Shown piece after piece: positions 29,206 through 37,956 of a stretch of DNA of 64,000 bases; the stretch's first letter is position 1; each line of letters begins with the position of its first letter. Source of the stretch: an uncultured Lachnospiraceae bacterium (GTDB lineage: Bacteria; Bacillota; Clostridia; Lachnospirales; Lachnospiraceae); the NCBI GenBank assembly GCA_910586255.1, contig CAJUHR010000002.1, positions 136,895 to 200,894 of the forward strand. Reading direction: 5' to 3'. The notes under the pieces were generated by a model, which made no database searches, was not told the DNA's origin, and worked only from the letters and a program-made list of their open reading frames with translations. A program made the position numbers and the translations under genes.

Positions 29206-30612
29206 TTGCGCAAAAAAAGGAAAAACTCAAAAAATCAGGCACATTACCGCCGTCCCATAAATATCAATGTTGGAATGATTATATTTGCGATTATTTTTAT
29301 CTACATGGCGTTTTGTGTCTACACTTATGTCAAAAAAGAAAAAATACAGTTTTATGAGGTGGTAGAGGGAGACATAGTCACAGATCATGGCTACACCGGG
29401 ATTATTCTCAGGGAGGAGGCCGTTCAATACACGGACCGTGCCGGCTACATTCATTATTATGTGCGGGAAGGAAAACGGGCGGCGGTAGGTTCCCGGATCT
29501 ATTCCATTGATGAGACAGGCAATGTTGCCTCTTTGCTGGCAGAAAAAAATGAAAACAATGCCATACTTACCACAGAGAATCTTTCGGAGGTCAAACGTCA
29601 GCTGTCCTCCTTTGCCATGAGCTATTCGGATCTTGACTATGATATGGTCTATTCCCTGGAGTCCACGTTGGATGCCTCTGTGGCTGAATATGTGAATTTT
29701 AATACGCTGGAAAGCTTAGACAGTATTATCGGACAGACGGGGACTTCTTTCTGGCAGGTTCAAGCGCCTGTATCCGGTGTGGTATCCTACGGCATTGATC
29801 AGTATGAGGGTTTTGACGCCTCTCAGATTACAGCAGCAGATTTTGACCGTTCCGGCTATTCAAGGCAGATCACCAAGGCCGGTCAGCGGATTGCCGCCTC
29901 TGATCCGGTTTATAAGCTGGTTACATCCGACAACTGGAGCATCCTTTTCCCTGTTTCCCAGGAACAACTGGCAGAGTACGAAGGAAAGTCCAGCCTTCAC
30001 GTGATCTTTAATTCCAGAAATCTGGAAACAGACGGAGATTTTTCCATTATCACCGGGGCAGATGGCAATCTTTATGGAAAGCTGGATTTCAATCAATATA
30101 TGGTACAGTTTATTACAGATCGGTATGTCTCCTTTGAAGTGGAGACAGAGAGGACGGACGGACTAAAGATTCCGGTGACTGCAGTGACTACCAAAGAATT
30201 TTATCTTGTGCCCTTGGAATATATGACACAGGGAGGAGACAGCCGGGACACAGGATTTATGAAGGAAACATATTCGGAAAACGGAGCTTTGGCGGAATTT
30301 GTGCCTGTGACTATTTACAACTCTACCGAGGAGTATTATTATATTGAAATGGGAGAGAAAAGTCCCCTTAAAGCCGGAGATATTGTGATCAAGCCGGATT
30401 CCAAAGACCGGTATCAGATTGTTTCCACGGATTCCCTTCAGGGGGTTTATAATATCAACAAAGGCTATGCTGTATTCAAGCTGATTGAAATTTTAAAGTC
30501 AAATGAAGAGTACTATACGATCCGCAAGGGAATGAACTACGGATTGTCAGTTTATGACCACATTGTTCTGGACGCCAGCACAGTCTATGAGGGACAGCTG
30601 ATTTATCGATAG
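29206..30612 (+). CDS. HlyD-like membrane-anchored protein
   Basis: A 468-residue protein starting at TTG 29206 behind GGAGGGAAAG. A basic N-terminus and one TM segment (about residues 24-44) lead into an extracytoplasmic part with lipoyl/HlyD-like pieces, VVEGDIVTDHGYTGIILREE and QVQAPVSGVVSYGID. No transporter gene is adjacent, so a classical efflux role is doubtful. Relatives precede yggS-sepF in many Clostridia, suggesting an envelope or division function. The family call is by pattern. Confidence 0.75.
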   Translation: MRKKRKNSKNQAHYRRPININVGMIIFAIIFIYMAFCVYTYVKKEKIQFYEVVEGDIVTDHGYTGIILREEAVQYTDRAGYIHYYVREGKRAAVGSRIYSIDETGNVASLLAEKNENNAILTTENLSEVKRQLSSFAMSYSDLDYDMVYSLESTLDASVAEYVNFNTLESLDSIIGQTGTSFWQVQAPVSGVVSYGIDQYEGFDASQITAADFDRSGYSRQITKAGQRIAASDPVYKLVTSDNWSILFPVSQEQLAEYEGKSSLHVIFNSRNLETDGDFSIITGADGNLYGKLDFNQYMVQFITDRYVSFEVETERTDGLKIPVTAVTTKEFYLVPLEYMTQGGDSRDTGFMKETYSENGALAEFVPVTIYNSTEEYYYIEMGEKSPLKAGDIVIKPDSKDRYQIVSTDSLQGVYNINKGYAVFKLIEILKSNEEYYTIRKGMNYGLSVYDHIVLDASTVYEGQLIYR

Positions 30613-30644
30613 ATAATTGAAACAAAAGCAGGGAGTGATTATTA

Positions 30645-31334
30645 ATGAAAGAAATGATTTCTGAAAATCTCAAACAGGTACATCAGAATATCCAATCGGC
30701 CTGTTTGCGCGGTGGCAGATCCCCGGCGGATATAACGCTGATTGCCGTCAGCAAAACAAAGCCGTTGGAGGAGCTTTTTGAAGCCTATGGCTGCGGCGAA
30801 CGAAATTTTGGAGAAAATAAGGTTCAGGAAATTTTACAGAAGGCCCCACAGATGCCGGAGGATACCTGTTTTCACATGATCGGGCACTTACAGCGCAACA
30901 AGGTACGACAGGTTCTTCCCCATGTAAAAATGATTCATTCGGTAGATTCCGTCCGGCTGGCCCGGGAGATTGAACAGGAAGCCGAACGTCTGGGAAAAAC
31001 TGTGGATATCCTTTTGGAGGTCAATGTGGCAGGAGAGGAGAGCAAATTTGGTTTTTCTTTGGAGGATACAATGGATGGGGTTTTGCAGATTTCCCGCTTT
31101 CCACATATTCGTATCTGCGGCCTGATGACAATTGCTCCTTTTGTCGAAAATCCCGAACTAAATCGGCCTGTTTTTCAAAAATTATTTCAATTATATGTTG
31201 ACATCAAACACAAAAACATTGATAATGTTAATATGAGCGTCCTTTCTATGGGAATGACCGGTGACTATCAGGTGGCCGTAGAGGAGGGGGCGACCATGAT
31301 TAGAGTCGGCACCGGTATCTTTGGTGTCAGATGA
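30645..31334 (+). CDS. YggS/YlmE-type PLP homeostasis protein
   Basis: A 229-residue alanine-racemase-like TIM barrel that binds PLP. The PLP lysine is in IAVSKTKP, and HMIGHLQRNK and SMGMTGDYQVAVEEGATMIRVGTGIFG are family hallmarks. It regulates PLP and amino-acid homeostasis and has no known catalytic turnover. It is next to sepF, as ylmE is in B. subtilis. Confidence 0.94.
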   Translation: MKEMISENLKQVHQNIQSACLRGGRSPADITLIAVSKTKPLEELFEAYGCGERNFGENKVQEILQKAPQMPEDTCFHMIGHLQRNKVRQVLPHVKMIHSVDSVRLAREIEQEAERLGKTVDILLEVNVAGEESKFGFSLEDTMDGVLQISRFPHIRICGLMTIAPFVENPELNRPVFQKLFQLYVDIKHKNIDNVNMSVLSMGMTGDYQVAVEEGATMIRVGTGIFGVR

Positions 31335-31354
31335 GAAATGGAGAGTAAATAAAT

Positions 31355-31858
31355 ATGAGCCTGATTAGCAAGTTAATGGAAATGACTCGGTTGAATGACG
31401 ATGACGATGACGATTACTTCGGACCGGAAGATGACTATGAACTGGACAGGCCAGGTAGAAGAAATACGTTCAGCAATTCTCGGGATGATTATGATGAGGA
31501 GGAGGATGAACCCAGGCCTCGTTTTTTTTCCCGGTCTTCCTCAAAGGTAGTACCTATGAAAAGAAGTATGGAAGTTTCCATGATTAAGCCTACTTCCATA
31601 GAAGACGCGCGGGATATCTGTGATTTTTTGCTGGATGGCAAAGCGGTTGTACTGAATATGGAAGGGATTCATACGGAGGTTGCCCAGCGCATTATTGACT
31701 TTACCTCCGGAGCCACCTATTCCATGAACGGAAATCTTCAGAAAATTTCCAGCTATATATTTATCGCTACCCCTGAATCGGTAGAGCTGTCCGGTGATTT
31801 TCAGGATCTTTTGGGAAGCGGAGCGCTTGATGTTTCTGGTATGAACATTCGTCTGTAG
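31355..31858 (+). CDS. sepF: Cell division protein SepF
   Basis: A 167-residue SepF. The N-terminal amphipathic helix MSLISKLMEMTRL should bind membrane. An acidic linker with a run of Asp and Glu follows, and the C-terminal domain begins near MIKPTSIEDARDICDFLLDGKAVVLNMEG. SepF tethers FtsZ to the membrane. It belongs with yggS as in other Gram-positives. Confidence 0.95.
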   Translation: MSLISKLMEMTRLNDDDDDDYFGPEDDYELDRPGRRNTFSNSRDDYDEEEDEPRPRFFSRSSSKVVPMKRSMEVSMIKPTSIEDARDICDFLLDGKAVVLNMEGIHTEVAQRIIDFTSGATYSMNGNLQKISSYIFIATPESVELSGDFQDLLGSGALDVSGMNIRL

Positions 31859-31899
31859 AAACTTGCCAGTGAATAATATTCAAAGAGACAAATGGGATG

Positions 31900-31919
31900 C
31901 CCCGTTGCTCGCAGCGGGG
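31900..31919 (+). terminator. Possible terminator between sepF and aroB
   Basis: CCCCGTTGC and GCAGCGGGG pair over 9 bp (one G-T) around TC, followed by TTATTTC. The T-run is short, so read-through into aroB is likely. Confidence 0.45.
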
Positions 31920-31971
31920 TTATTTCATGTCTCTATCTACCAAATATTTTTTAGAAGAGAAGGAACATAGC

Positions 31972-33078
31972 ATGGTTGACAGAATTACCGTTCACAGAGA
32001 CGGAAGAGATATCTATGACATTGTATTGGAGGCTTCCTTTTCCAGGCTGAGGGAGGAGGTATCCTCCTTAGGAGTCAAGGGAAGGCGGCTGTGCATTGTC
32101 ACAGATACCAATGTGGCTCCTTTATATCTGGAGCAGGTGAAAGAACAGTTGTCTGCGGTTTCCGACAAAATCACAGCGTTTGTCTTTGTGGCAGGAGAAG
32201 CTCAGAAGAATCTGGATACAGTGCAAAAGCTATATCAGCATCTGATTCTCCATCATTATGACCGAAAGGACTTGCTGGTGGCTTTAGGCGGCGGTGTGGT
32301 GGGGGATCTGTGCGGATATGCCGCTGCCACTTATCTGCGAGGTGTACGCTTTATTCAAATACCAACCACATTGTTGTCCCAGGTAGACAGCAGTATTGGC
32401 GGCAAAACAGGTGTGGATTTTGACGCTTACAAAAATATGGTTGGAGCCTTTCACATGCCGGCGCTGGTTTATACCAACACAGCCACCCTGCTGACGCTAA
32501 GCAAAGAGCAGTATGCCTCCGGAATGGGAGAGATCATCAAGCATGGTCTGATTAAAAGCTGTGCTTATTACCATTGGCTTCGGGACAACACAGAGGATAT
32601 TCTCCGGCGGGACGGGGAAAAATGTCACCATATGATTTTAGAGAGTGATAAGATCAAACAGGCGGTTGTGGAGCAGGATCCCCTGGAACAGGGAGAAAGG
32701 GCTCTCTTAAATTTCGGTCATACACTGGGACATGCCATTGAAAAGCTTATGGATTTTCAGCTTCTTCACGGTCAATGTGTGGCTCTTGGATGTGTGGGTG
32801 CTGCTCATTTGTCTTTCATGCGAGGGGCTGTTTCCCGGCAGGAGGAGGAGGCATTTTGCCGTATGCTTTCCCGGTTCGGACTTCCCACAAATCTGCGGGG
32901 ACTTAAACTGGACCATGAAAAGCTTCTTGATGCTACTAAAAGTGACAAAAAGATGGACTTGGGGACCATTCGCTTTATTCTTCTTCATCGGATCGGAGAG
33001 GCATATATTGATCTTACTGTCAGTGATAAAGAGATTTTAGACACTTTGCAATGGATGTCGGAGGAACACTATGGATAG
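31972..33078 (+). CDS. aroB: 3-dehydroquinate synthase
   Basis: A 368-residue AroB read from ATG 31972 behind AAGGAA; an upstream ATG at 31897 overlaps the hairpin and is unlikely. NAD- and metal-binding segments LVALGGGVVGDLCGYAAATYLRG, TTLLSQVDSSIGGKTGVD and NFGHTLGHAIE are present. It makes 3-dehydroquinate in the shikimate pathway. The lspA start overlaps its last codons. Confidence 0.95.
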   Translation: MVDRITVHRDGRDIYDIVLEASFSRLREEVSSLGVKGRRLCIVTDTNVAPLYLEQVKEQLSAVSDKITAFVFVAGEAQKNLDTVQKLYQHLILHHYDRKDLLVALGGGVVGDLCGYAAATYLRGVRFIQIPTTLLSQVDSSIGGKTGVDFDAYKNMVGAFHMPALVYTNTATLLTLSKEQYASGMGEIIKHGLIKSCAYYHWLRDNTEDILRRDGEKCHHMILESDKIKQAVVEQDPLEQGERALLNFGHTLGHAIEKLMDFQLLHGQCVALGCVGAAHLSFMRGAVSRQEEEAFCRMLSRFGLPTNLRGLKLDHEKLLDATKSDKKMDLGTIRFILLHRIGEAYIDLTVSDKEILDTLQWMSEEHYG

Positions 33079-33634
33079 GGCAGAAAGATTGCAGTCAGGA
33101 GGGGCTTCCAACCTGCTTTTGTGGGCAGTCTCTTCCTGCTTGCTGGTGCTGTTTGACCAGTATACCAAACATCTGGCGGTTGTCTGTTTAAAGGGGCAGA
33201 AACCATTCGTTTTATGGAACGGCGTTTTTGAGCTTTTCTATTCAGAAAACAGAGGCGCCGCTTTTGGCATGCTGCAGGGGCGGCAAGCTTTCTTTTTTGT
33301 GATCGGAATCCTGGTGCTGGCTGCGGCTGTCTATGTAATGCTTAGGCTCCCTTCCTGGAAAAATTCCCATTACCGTTGGCTTGGAATCTGTGTGGTTTTT
33401 ATAACATCCGGTGCTGTCGGCAATATGGTTGATCGGATCCGACAACAGTATGTAGTGGATTTTCTGTATTTTAAGCTGATTGATTTCCCGATTTTTAATG
33501 TTGCTGATATATATGTGACAACAGCCACTGCCATACTTGTGCTTTTGATGATGTTTTTTTATACAGATGATGACTTAAACATCTTTCGATTTTCCCGAAA
33601 AGAAGATAACCTTGAAGGAGGAGAACGATTGTGA
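33071..33634 (+). CDS. lspA: Lipoprotein signal peptidase
   Basis: A 187-residue polytopic protease that cleaves prolipoproteins such as those encoded at 1735 and 27469. It has four hydrophobic segments and the conserved FDQYTKH, ENRGAAFG, GNMVDRI and FNVADIYV, the last two holding the catalytic aspartates. It overlaps aroB by 8 bp and rluD by 4 bp. Confidence 0.95.
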   Translation: MDRAERLQSGGASNLLLWAVSSCLLVLFDQYTKHLAVVCLKGQKPFVLWNGVFELFYSENRGAAFGMLQGRQAFFFVIGILVLAAAVYVMLRLPSWKNSHYRWLGICVVFITSGAVGNMVDRIRQQYVVDFLYFKLIDFPIFNVADIYVTTATAILVLLMMFFYTDDDLNIFRFSRKEDNLEGGERL

Positions 33635-34539
33635 CCTGCACCATGGTTGTAGAGGAAGAGGACGGAATCCGAATTGACCGGTACCTGAGCGAACGCTGTC
33701 AGGATCTTTCCCGTTCCTATTTGCAAAAGCTTCTGAAAAACGGTGGTGTTTTGGTAGATGGAAAGGCAGTTAAAAATAATTATAAGGTTTCTCGGGGAGA
33801 AAAGATTTTTTTGGAGGTTCCGGATGCTACGGAGCCGGAAATTCTTCCGGAAAAAATGGATCTGGATATTCTATATGAGGATGGGGACCTGATTATGATT
33901 AACAAGCCAAAGAGGATGGTGGTGCACCCTGCCGCGGGGCACAGTTCAGGAACTCTGGTAAACGGCCTGATGGCCCACTGTGAGGATTTGTCAGGGATCA
34001 ACGGTATCCTTCGTCCGGGGATTGTACACCGGATTGATATGGACACTACGGGGGTTTTGGTGGCCTGTAAAAATGATTTTTCCCACAAGGATATTGCCGA
34101 GCAGTTAAAACTCCATTCTATCACGCGGGTGTATTATGCCATTGTTCACGGGACAATCCGGCAGGACGGCACCGTGAATGCCCCAATTGGCCGTCATCCC
34201 ACTGACCGGAAGAAAATGAGCATCAACGAGAAAAACGGCAAGCCTGCTGTCACCCACTATCATGTTCTGGGATGCTCAGAAGGTTTTACCTATTTGGAAT
34301 GTCGCTTAGAGACCGGGCGCACCCACCAGATCCGCGTTCACTTAGCTTCCATTGGCCATCCTCTCTTGGGAGATTCCGTTTACGGCCCGTCCAAATGCCC
34401 TTTTCCTGGTCTTAAAGGCCAGACCTTGCATGCAGGCATTCTTGGAATCCGTCACCCGCGAACCGGTAAATATCTGGAGATACAAGCCCCTCTTCCCGAA
34501 TATTTTGAAAAATTATTGCGTAAACTTTCTTTAAAATAG
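33631..34539 (+). CDS. rluD: RluA-family 23S rRNA pseudouridine synthase
   Basis: A 302-residue enzyme starting at GTG 33631 behind AAGGAGGAG. An N-terminal S4 domain (RIDRYLSERCQDLSRSYLQKLLK) precedes the synthase domain with the catalytic-Asp motif HRIDMDTTGVLV and GRTHQIRVH. The lspA-rluD order is common in Firmicutes. The exact uridines modified are not certain. Confidence 0.92.
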   Translation: MTCTMVVEEEDGIRIDRYLSERCQDLSRSYLQKLLKNGGVLVDGKAVKNNYKVSRGEKIFLEVPDATEPEILPEKMDLDILYEDGDLIMINKPKRMVVHPAAGHSSGTLVNGLMAHCEDLSGINGILRPGIVHRIDMDTTGVLVACKNDFSHKDIAEQLKLHSITRVYYAIVHGTIRQDGTVNAPIGRHPTDRKKMSINEKNGKPAVTHYHVLGCSEGFTYLECRLETGRTHQIRVHLASIGHPLLGDSVYGPSKCPFPGLKGQTLHAGILGIRHPRTGKYLEIQAPLPEYFEKLLRKLSLK

Positions 34540-34621
34540 CTGCTTCTTTATATACTTTTCTGAAATTTTGGTGTATAATAGTATTAACTGATAAGAACTT
34601 GCTGAAAGGAGAAGGGGATCT

Positions 34622-35272
34622 ATGAAGGGGAATTTAGTAATTACAATCGGAAGACAGTGTGGCAGTGGCGGCAAACGAATCGGAGAAACCGTTGCCGAGC
34701 GTCTTGGCGTAAAGTGCTATGACAAAGAGCTTTTGACCCTGGCTGCCAAACACAGTGGCTTGTGTGAGGAACTGTTTGAGACCCACGATGAAAAGCCCAC
34801 CAGCAGTTTTCTGTATTCACTGGTGATGGATACTTATTCAATGGGTTATTCCAATTCAGCTTATATGGATATGCCATTAAATCATAAGATATTCCTGGCC
34901 CAGTTTGACACAATCAAGAAGCTGGCAGACGAGGAGTCCTGTGTGATTGTAGGGCGATGCGCGGATTATGCTTTGGCAGACTATCCCCATGTTGTCAGTG
35001 TCTTTATCACAGGCAATGATGACGACCGGATTGAGTATTTGAAACAGCTCTACAAGGTGGATACGGCTAAGGCTAAAGATATTATGGTGAAAACCGATAA
35101 AAAGCGTGCCAGCTACTATAATTATTATTCCAGCAAAAAGTGGGGCGATTCCCGCAGCTATGACCTATGCATCAACAGCAGCTCTGTGGGCATTGACGGC
35201 GCAGTGGAGATGATCCTGGAATTGGCCCGTGTAAAGGGCGCCTGGCTGGAGAAAAAAGCGCAGAAAAGCTGA
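34622..35272 (+). CDS. Cytidylate kinase-like family protein
   Basis: A 216-residue P-loop protein related to cytidylate kinase (cytidylate kinase-2 group). The N-terminus ITIGRQCGSGGKRIGETVAERLG is diagnostic, with a GxGSGG-like P-loop. It is AAGGAG-led, and TATAAT at 34574-34579 is a likely -10 with a poor -35. True CMP kinases are normally beside ispH or rpsA; this paralogue group is abundant in Clostridia and its substrate is unknown. Confidence 0.85.
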   Translation: MKGNLVITIGRQCGSGGKRIGETVAERLGVKCYDKELLTLAAKHSGLCEELFETHDEKPTSSFLYSLVMDTYSMGYSNSAYMDMPLNHKIFLAQFDTIKKLADEESCVIVGRCADYALADYPHVVSVFITGNDDDRIEYLKQLYKVDTAKAKDIMVKTDKKRASYYNYYSSKKWGDSRSYDLCINSSSVGIDGAVEMILELARVKGAWLEKKAQKS

Positions 35273-35325
35273 TAAAAGGATTTTCGACAATATCCTCGGA
35301 TTATATAGGCGGAAAATCAAATTGG

Positions 35326-35374
35326 CTGAGAATCCGGCAGAACATGTGATATGCATGCACTGCCGGATTTTCAG
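35326..35374. terminator. Bidirectional terminator between convergent genes
   Basis: The arms CTGAGAATCCGGCAG (35326-35340) and CTGCCGGATTTTCAG (35360-35374) pair at 14 of 15 positions with one G-T. It sits between the converging cytidylate kinase-like gene and lexA. Confidence 0.7.
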
Positions 35375-35453
35375 TTGGTTAATATTATGCCGGAAGCGTC
35401 AAAAAAGCTTTTGTAAGATGGTGGGACGAGCTTGTATCATGTTATAGAAAACA

Positions 35454-36071
35454 TTAAATATTGAAGCGAAACAGCCCAATCACCTTACCTAATATATTCA
35501 GATTCGGCACGATAATGGGCTCCATAGTATCGTTCTCCGGCTGCAGGCGATAGTGGCCGTCCTCCTTGTAGAAACGCTTCACTGTGGCAGAATCATCAAT
35601 CAGAGCCACCACAATATCCCCATTCTGGGCCACCGAGGTCTGTTGCACAATCACCCGGTCTCCATCAAAGATGCCTGCATTGATCATGCTTTCTCCCTTG
35701 ATGCGAAGCATAAAAATCTCACTGTTGGGCAGCATCTCTGCCGGAACAGGAAAATAGTCCTCAATATTCTCCTCCGCGAGAATAGGCTGTCCTGCGGCTA
35801 CGGTGCCGATTATGGGAATCTGAACCATCTCCCGGCGTGTCAGGGCAAAGGTATCATCTAATATCTCCATGGCTCTGGGCTTGGTAGGATCCCGGCGAAT
35901 ATAACCGTTTTGTTCCAATGTCTCCAAATGAGAGTGGACGGAGGATGTGGATTTTAACCGGACAGCCTCACAGATCTCCCTTACGGTAGGCGGATATCCT
36001 TTCTTTAAAATAGTCTCTTTAATGTATTCCAGTATTTCCTTTTGCTTGGCTGTAATCTTTCCCTGGCTCAT
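35454..36071 (-). CDS. lexA: SOS repressor LexA
   Basis: A 205-residue LexA. The N-terminal winged helix has GYPPTVREICEAVRLKSTSSVHSHLETLE. The self-cleavage site is A93-G94, and the catalytic dyad is S128 and K165. AGGAGG precedes the ATG. It should repress itself and the divergent yneA-like gene through the SOS boxes at 36128-36238, and be cleaved when RecA is activated by DNA damage. Confidence 0.97.
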   Translation of the reverse strand: MSQGKITAKQKEILEYIKETILKKGYPPTVREICEAVRLKSTSSVHSHLETLEQNGYIRRDPTKPRAMEILDDTFALTRREMVQIPIIGTVAAGQPILAEENIEDYFPVPAEMLPNSEIFMLRIKGESMINAGIFDGDRVIVQQTSVAQNGDIVVALIDDSATVKRFYKEDGHYRLQPENDTMEPIIVPNLNILGKVIGLFRFNI

Positions 36072-36134
36072 TACATTCCTCCTGCTTTTTATTGTGTAAT
36101 GTTCAATAATTTTCCTCTGTTACTATACTAACAT

Positions 36135-36163
36135 ATGTTCGGTAAAAAAGCAAACTTTTGTTC
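36135..36163 (-). promoter_or_regulatory. Predicted lexA promoter
   Basis: On the minus strand TTGCTT, 17 bp and TAGTAT lie within about 36129-36157, with SOS box 1 inside the spacer. The boundaries given are approximate because -10 could shift by one or two bases. This gives direct autoregulation. Confidence 0.5.
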
Positions 36164-36181
36164 GGAAAATTTAAAAAAATG

Positions 36182-36210
36182 TTGACAAACGCATGTTCTG
36201 GAATTATAAT
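36182..36210 (+). promoter_or_regulatory. Consensus promoter of the yneA-like gene
   Basis: TTGACA (36182-36187), exactly 17 bp, TATAAT (36205-36210): a perfect sigma-A consensus. SOS box 3 occupies the -35/spacer and box 4 lies 15 bp downstream of the -10, so LexA should block it tightly and derepression would be strong. Confidence 0.85.
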
Positions 36211-36298
36211 AGCAACACAGGAAACGAACACATGTTTGAAAATGTGCGAGCGATACTGAAACTGACCGTGGGATTCATTATTTACAGGGGGAAAAGTG

Positions 36299-36898
36299 AT
36301 GAACAAGCGCTTAAGAAAGGACAGGAGAGAGGATTGGAACGGAGTACGGCAGCATCTTCTTAGCTCAGATGAGGGCTGGCAGGAACATCAGGGGATTCTA
36401 TATTACGTTGACAGACAGTCTAAAAAGGACTGCAAGCAAATGTCAAAGCCGTATTACACCATCACTGTGGTGGAAAAGGGTGGGAGAGCAGGAGTGCCCT
36501 CCTCACTGCAAAAGGAGAGGGCGCGCTCGACTCCCTCTCCCAAAAAGGAGCCCACTAAAAGCAGATGTATGCTTTTGGCTATGAAGCGCAGAGCCCGCCG
36601 CAAAAGGGTTCATAAGCTTCTGGTTGCTCTGCTGGTCGTGGCTGCTTTTTGTTCCGGCTTCTTTGGGCGCACACTTTTTGATGCATACGCCAAAGAAGAT
36701 ACCGATGTTCAAAACCGGTATTATACCAGTATTCAGGTAGAACCCGGAGACAATCTTTGGAAAATAGCAAGCCGCTATTCTCAGGGAAGCAGTTATTCCA
36801 TTCCTGAGTATGTGGAAGAACTGAAGAGGATGAACGGGCTGACGGATGGTCATATTCATGCCGGTGAATATCTGACCATTGTTTACTTTTCGGAGTGA
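36299..36898 (+). CDS. YneA-like SOS cell division suppressor with LysM domain
   Basis: A 199-residue protein from ATG 36299 (AGGGGGA ahead). A basic cytoplasmic region of about 100 residues is followed by one TM helix (about 103-123, LLVALLVVAAFCSGFF) and an outside LysM domain (YTSIQVEPGDNLWKIASRY...IHAGEYLTI). The position divergent from lexA, SOS control, and the TM-LysM layout match YneA of Bacillus, which halts division after DNA damage. The long basic N-terminus is not found in YneA (about 105 residues). Its last 16 bp overlap the convergent recombinase gene. Confidence 0.85.
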   Translation: MNKRLRKDRREDWNGVRQHLLSSDEGWQEHQGILYYVDRQSKKDCKQMSKPYYTITVVEKGGRAGVPSSLQKERARSTPSPKKEPTKSRCMLLAMKRRARRKRVHKLLVALLVVAAFCSGFFGRTLFDAYAKEDTDVQNRYYTSIQVEPGDNLWKIASRYSQGSSYSIPEYVEELKRMNGLTDGHIHAGEYLTIVYFSE

Positions 36899-37956
36899 GA
36901 TTCCTCCTTTTCCCTTAGACGCACTGCATTTCGGGCACTTCGGCGGCGTTCATCCTCCAGCGCCGCATAATGCTTTTTTGTTGTATTTACATCCGAGTGT
37001 CCCAGTACGTCCGCCACCAGATAGATATCCCCCGTCTCCCGATAGAGATTGGTGCCATAAGTGCTTCTGAGCTTATGCGGGGTAATCTTTTTTAAGGGAG
37101 TGACGATTTTTGCATACTTTTTTACCAGATTTTCCACGCTTCGCACATTAATCCGTTTTTTCTGCAAGGAGAGAAACAAGGCCTTTTCGCTGCCTGGAAG
37201 AGGACTGATTCCGAATCGCTCATCCAGATAATCTTGCAGTGCGTCCTCCACCTCAAAGCCGAAATACACGGTTACCTCCTTGCCTCCTTTCCTGTGAATG
37301 TGGATTCCTCCGTTTTTGAAATCCACATCATCCACATCCAGGCCGACACATTCCGATACCCGGATACCAGTCCCCAGAAGCAAGGTCAAAAGCGCCAGAT
37401 CCCGCGTTCTGGTCTTGTTATGGTAGGATTTTTGTTTGTCTGTAAGATTGTCTCCACGTTCCACCTCATCCAACAGAAGGGCAACTTCATCTACATCCAG
37501 ACGGATGATTTCTTTATCGTGAAGTTTCGGGAGCTGCACCAAAGCCGCCGGATTGTTTTGAATTTTCTCATTGCGGTAAAAGTAATTATAAAAGCTTTTC
37601 AGAGAAGATACTTTTCGCATAATTCCCCGCTCTTTATTGGTGATCTCCTGATTATTTTCATTAAACCGATATTTTAAATATTCCATATATTCTTCCAGAT
37701 CATTGACCGCAAGCATCTCCAGATGATCAATTCGAATATCCTTTCGATTCAGCTTCCGAAAAAACGGATTTTCCCTTTGCAGAAAATCAAAAAAAACGTT
37801 TAAATCATAGGCATAAGCGATCCGCGTGCGGGAAGATGTCCGAGGCTCGATTCCTCTGAAAAAATCCACACAGCAGGGCGGTAGTTCTTTAATCAGGGCT
37901 CGTAGCTTTTTGATATTTTCAATATCCTTTTGTTCATAGTAAGATAACTGGCTCAA
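36883..37956 (-). CDS. XerC/D-like tyrosine recombinase
   Basis: A 357-residue site-specific recombinase starting at TTG 37956 behind GAGGAGG. An N-terminal SAM-like core-binding domain precedes the catalytic domain. The catalytic set is visible: Arg in GTGIRVSE, His-x-x-Arg in HKLRSTYG, and H..Tyr in LGHSDVNTTKKHYA. It overlaps ttcA by 4 bp (TTGA), so it is part of a host operon rather than a phage integrase. It may be the host dif recombinase and the enzyme used by the phage-like element 0.8 kb away; that link is inference. Confidence 0.88.
   Translation of the reverse strand: MSQLSYYEQKDIENIKKLRALIKELPPCCVDFFRGIEPRTSSRTRIAYAYDLNVFFDFLQRENPFFRKLNRKDIRIDHLEMLAVNDLEEYMEYLKYRFNENNQEITNKERGIMRKVSSLKSFYNYFYRNEKIQNNPAALVQLPKLHDKEIIRLDVDEVALLLDEVERGDNLTDKQKSYHNKTRTRDLALLTLLLGTGIRVSECVGLDVDDVDFKNGGIHIHRKGGKEVTVYFGFEVEDALQDYLDERFGISPLPGSEKALFLSLQKKRINVRSVENLVKKYAKIVTPLKKITPHKLRSTYGTNLYRETGDIYLVADVLGHSDVNTTKKHYAALEDERRRSARNAVRLREKEESHSEK

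Larger units (their letters stand above)
36128..36238. promoter_or_regulatory. Four LexA (SOS) boxes
   Basis: The Gram-positive box CGAACnnnnGTTCG is matched four times: 36128-36141 (CTAACATATGTTCG, one mismatch), 36151-36164 (CAAACTTTTGTTCG, one), 36186-36199 (CAAACGCATGTTCT, two) and 36225-36238 (CGAACACATGTTTG, one). Box 1 lies in the spacer of a leftward lexA promoter, box 3 in that of a rightward yneA-like promoter. Confidence 0.9.

Noticed and set aside
36883..37956. Tyrosine recombinase as the integrase of the element
   Set aside because: It is coupled to ttcA by a TTGA overlap, lies outside the repeats and in a host gene order, so it belongs to the chromosome, although the element may use it.
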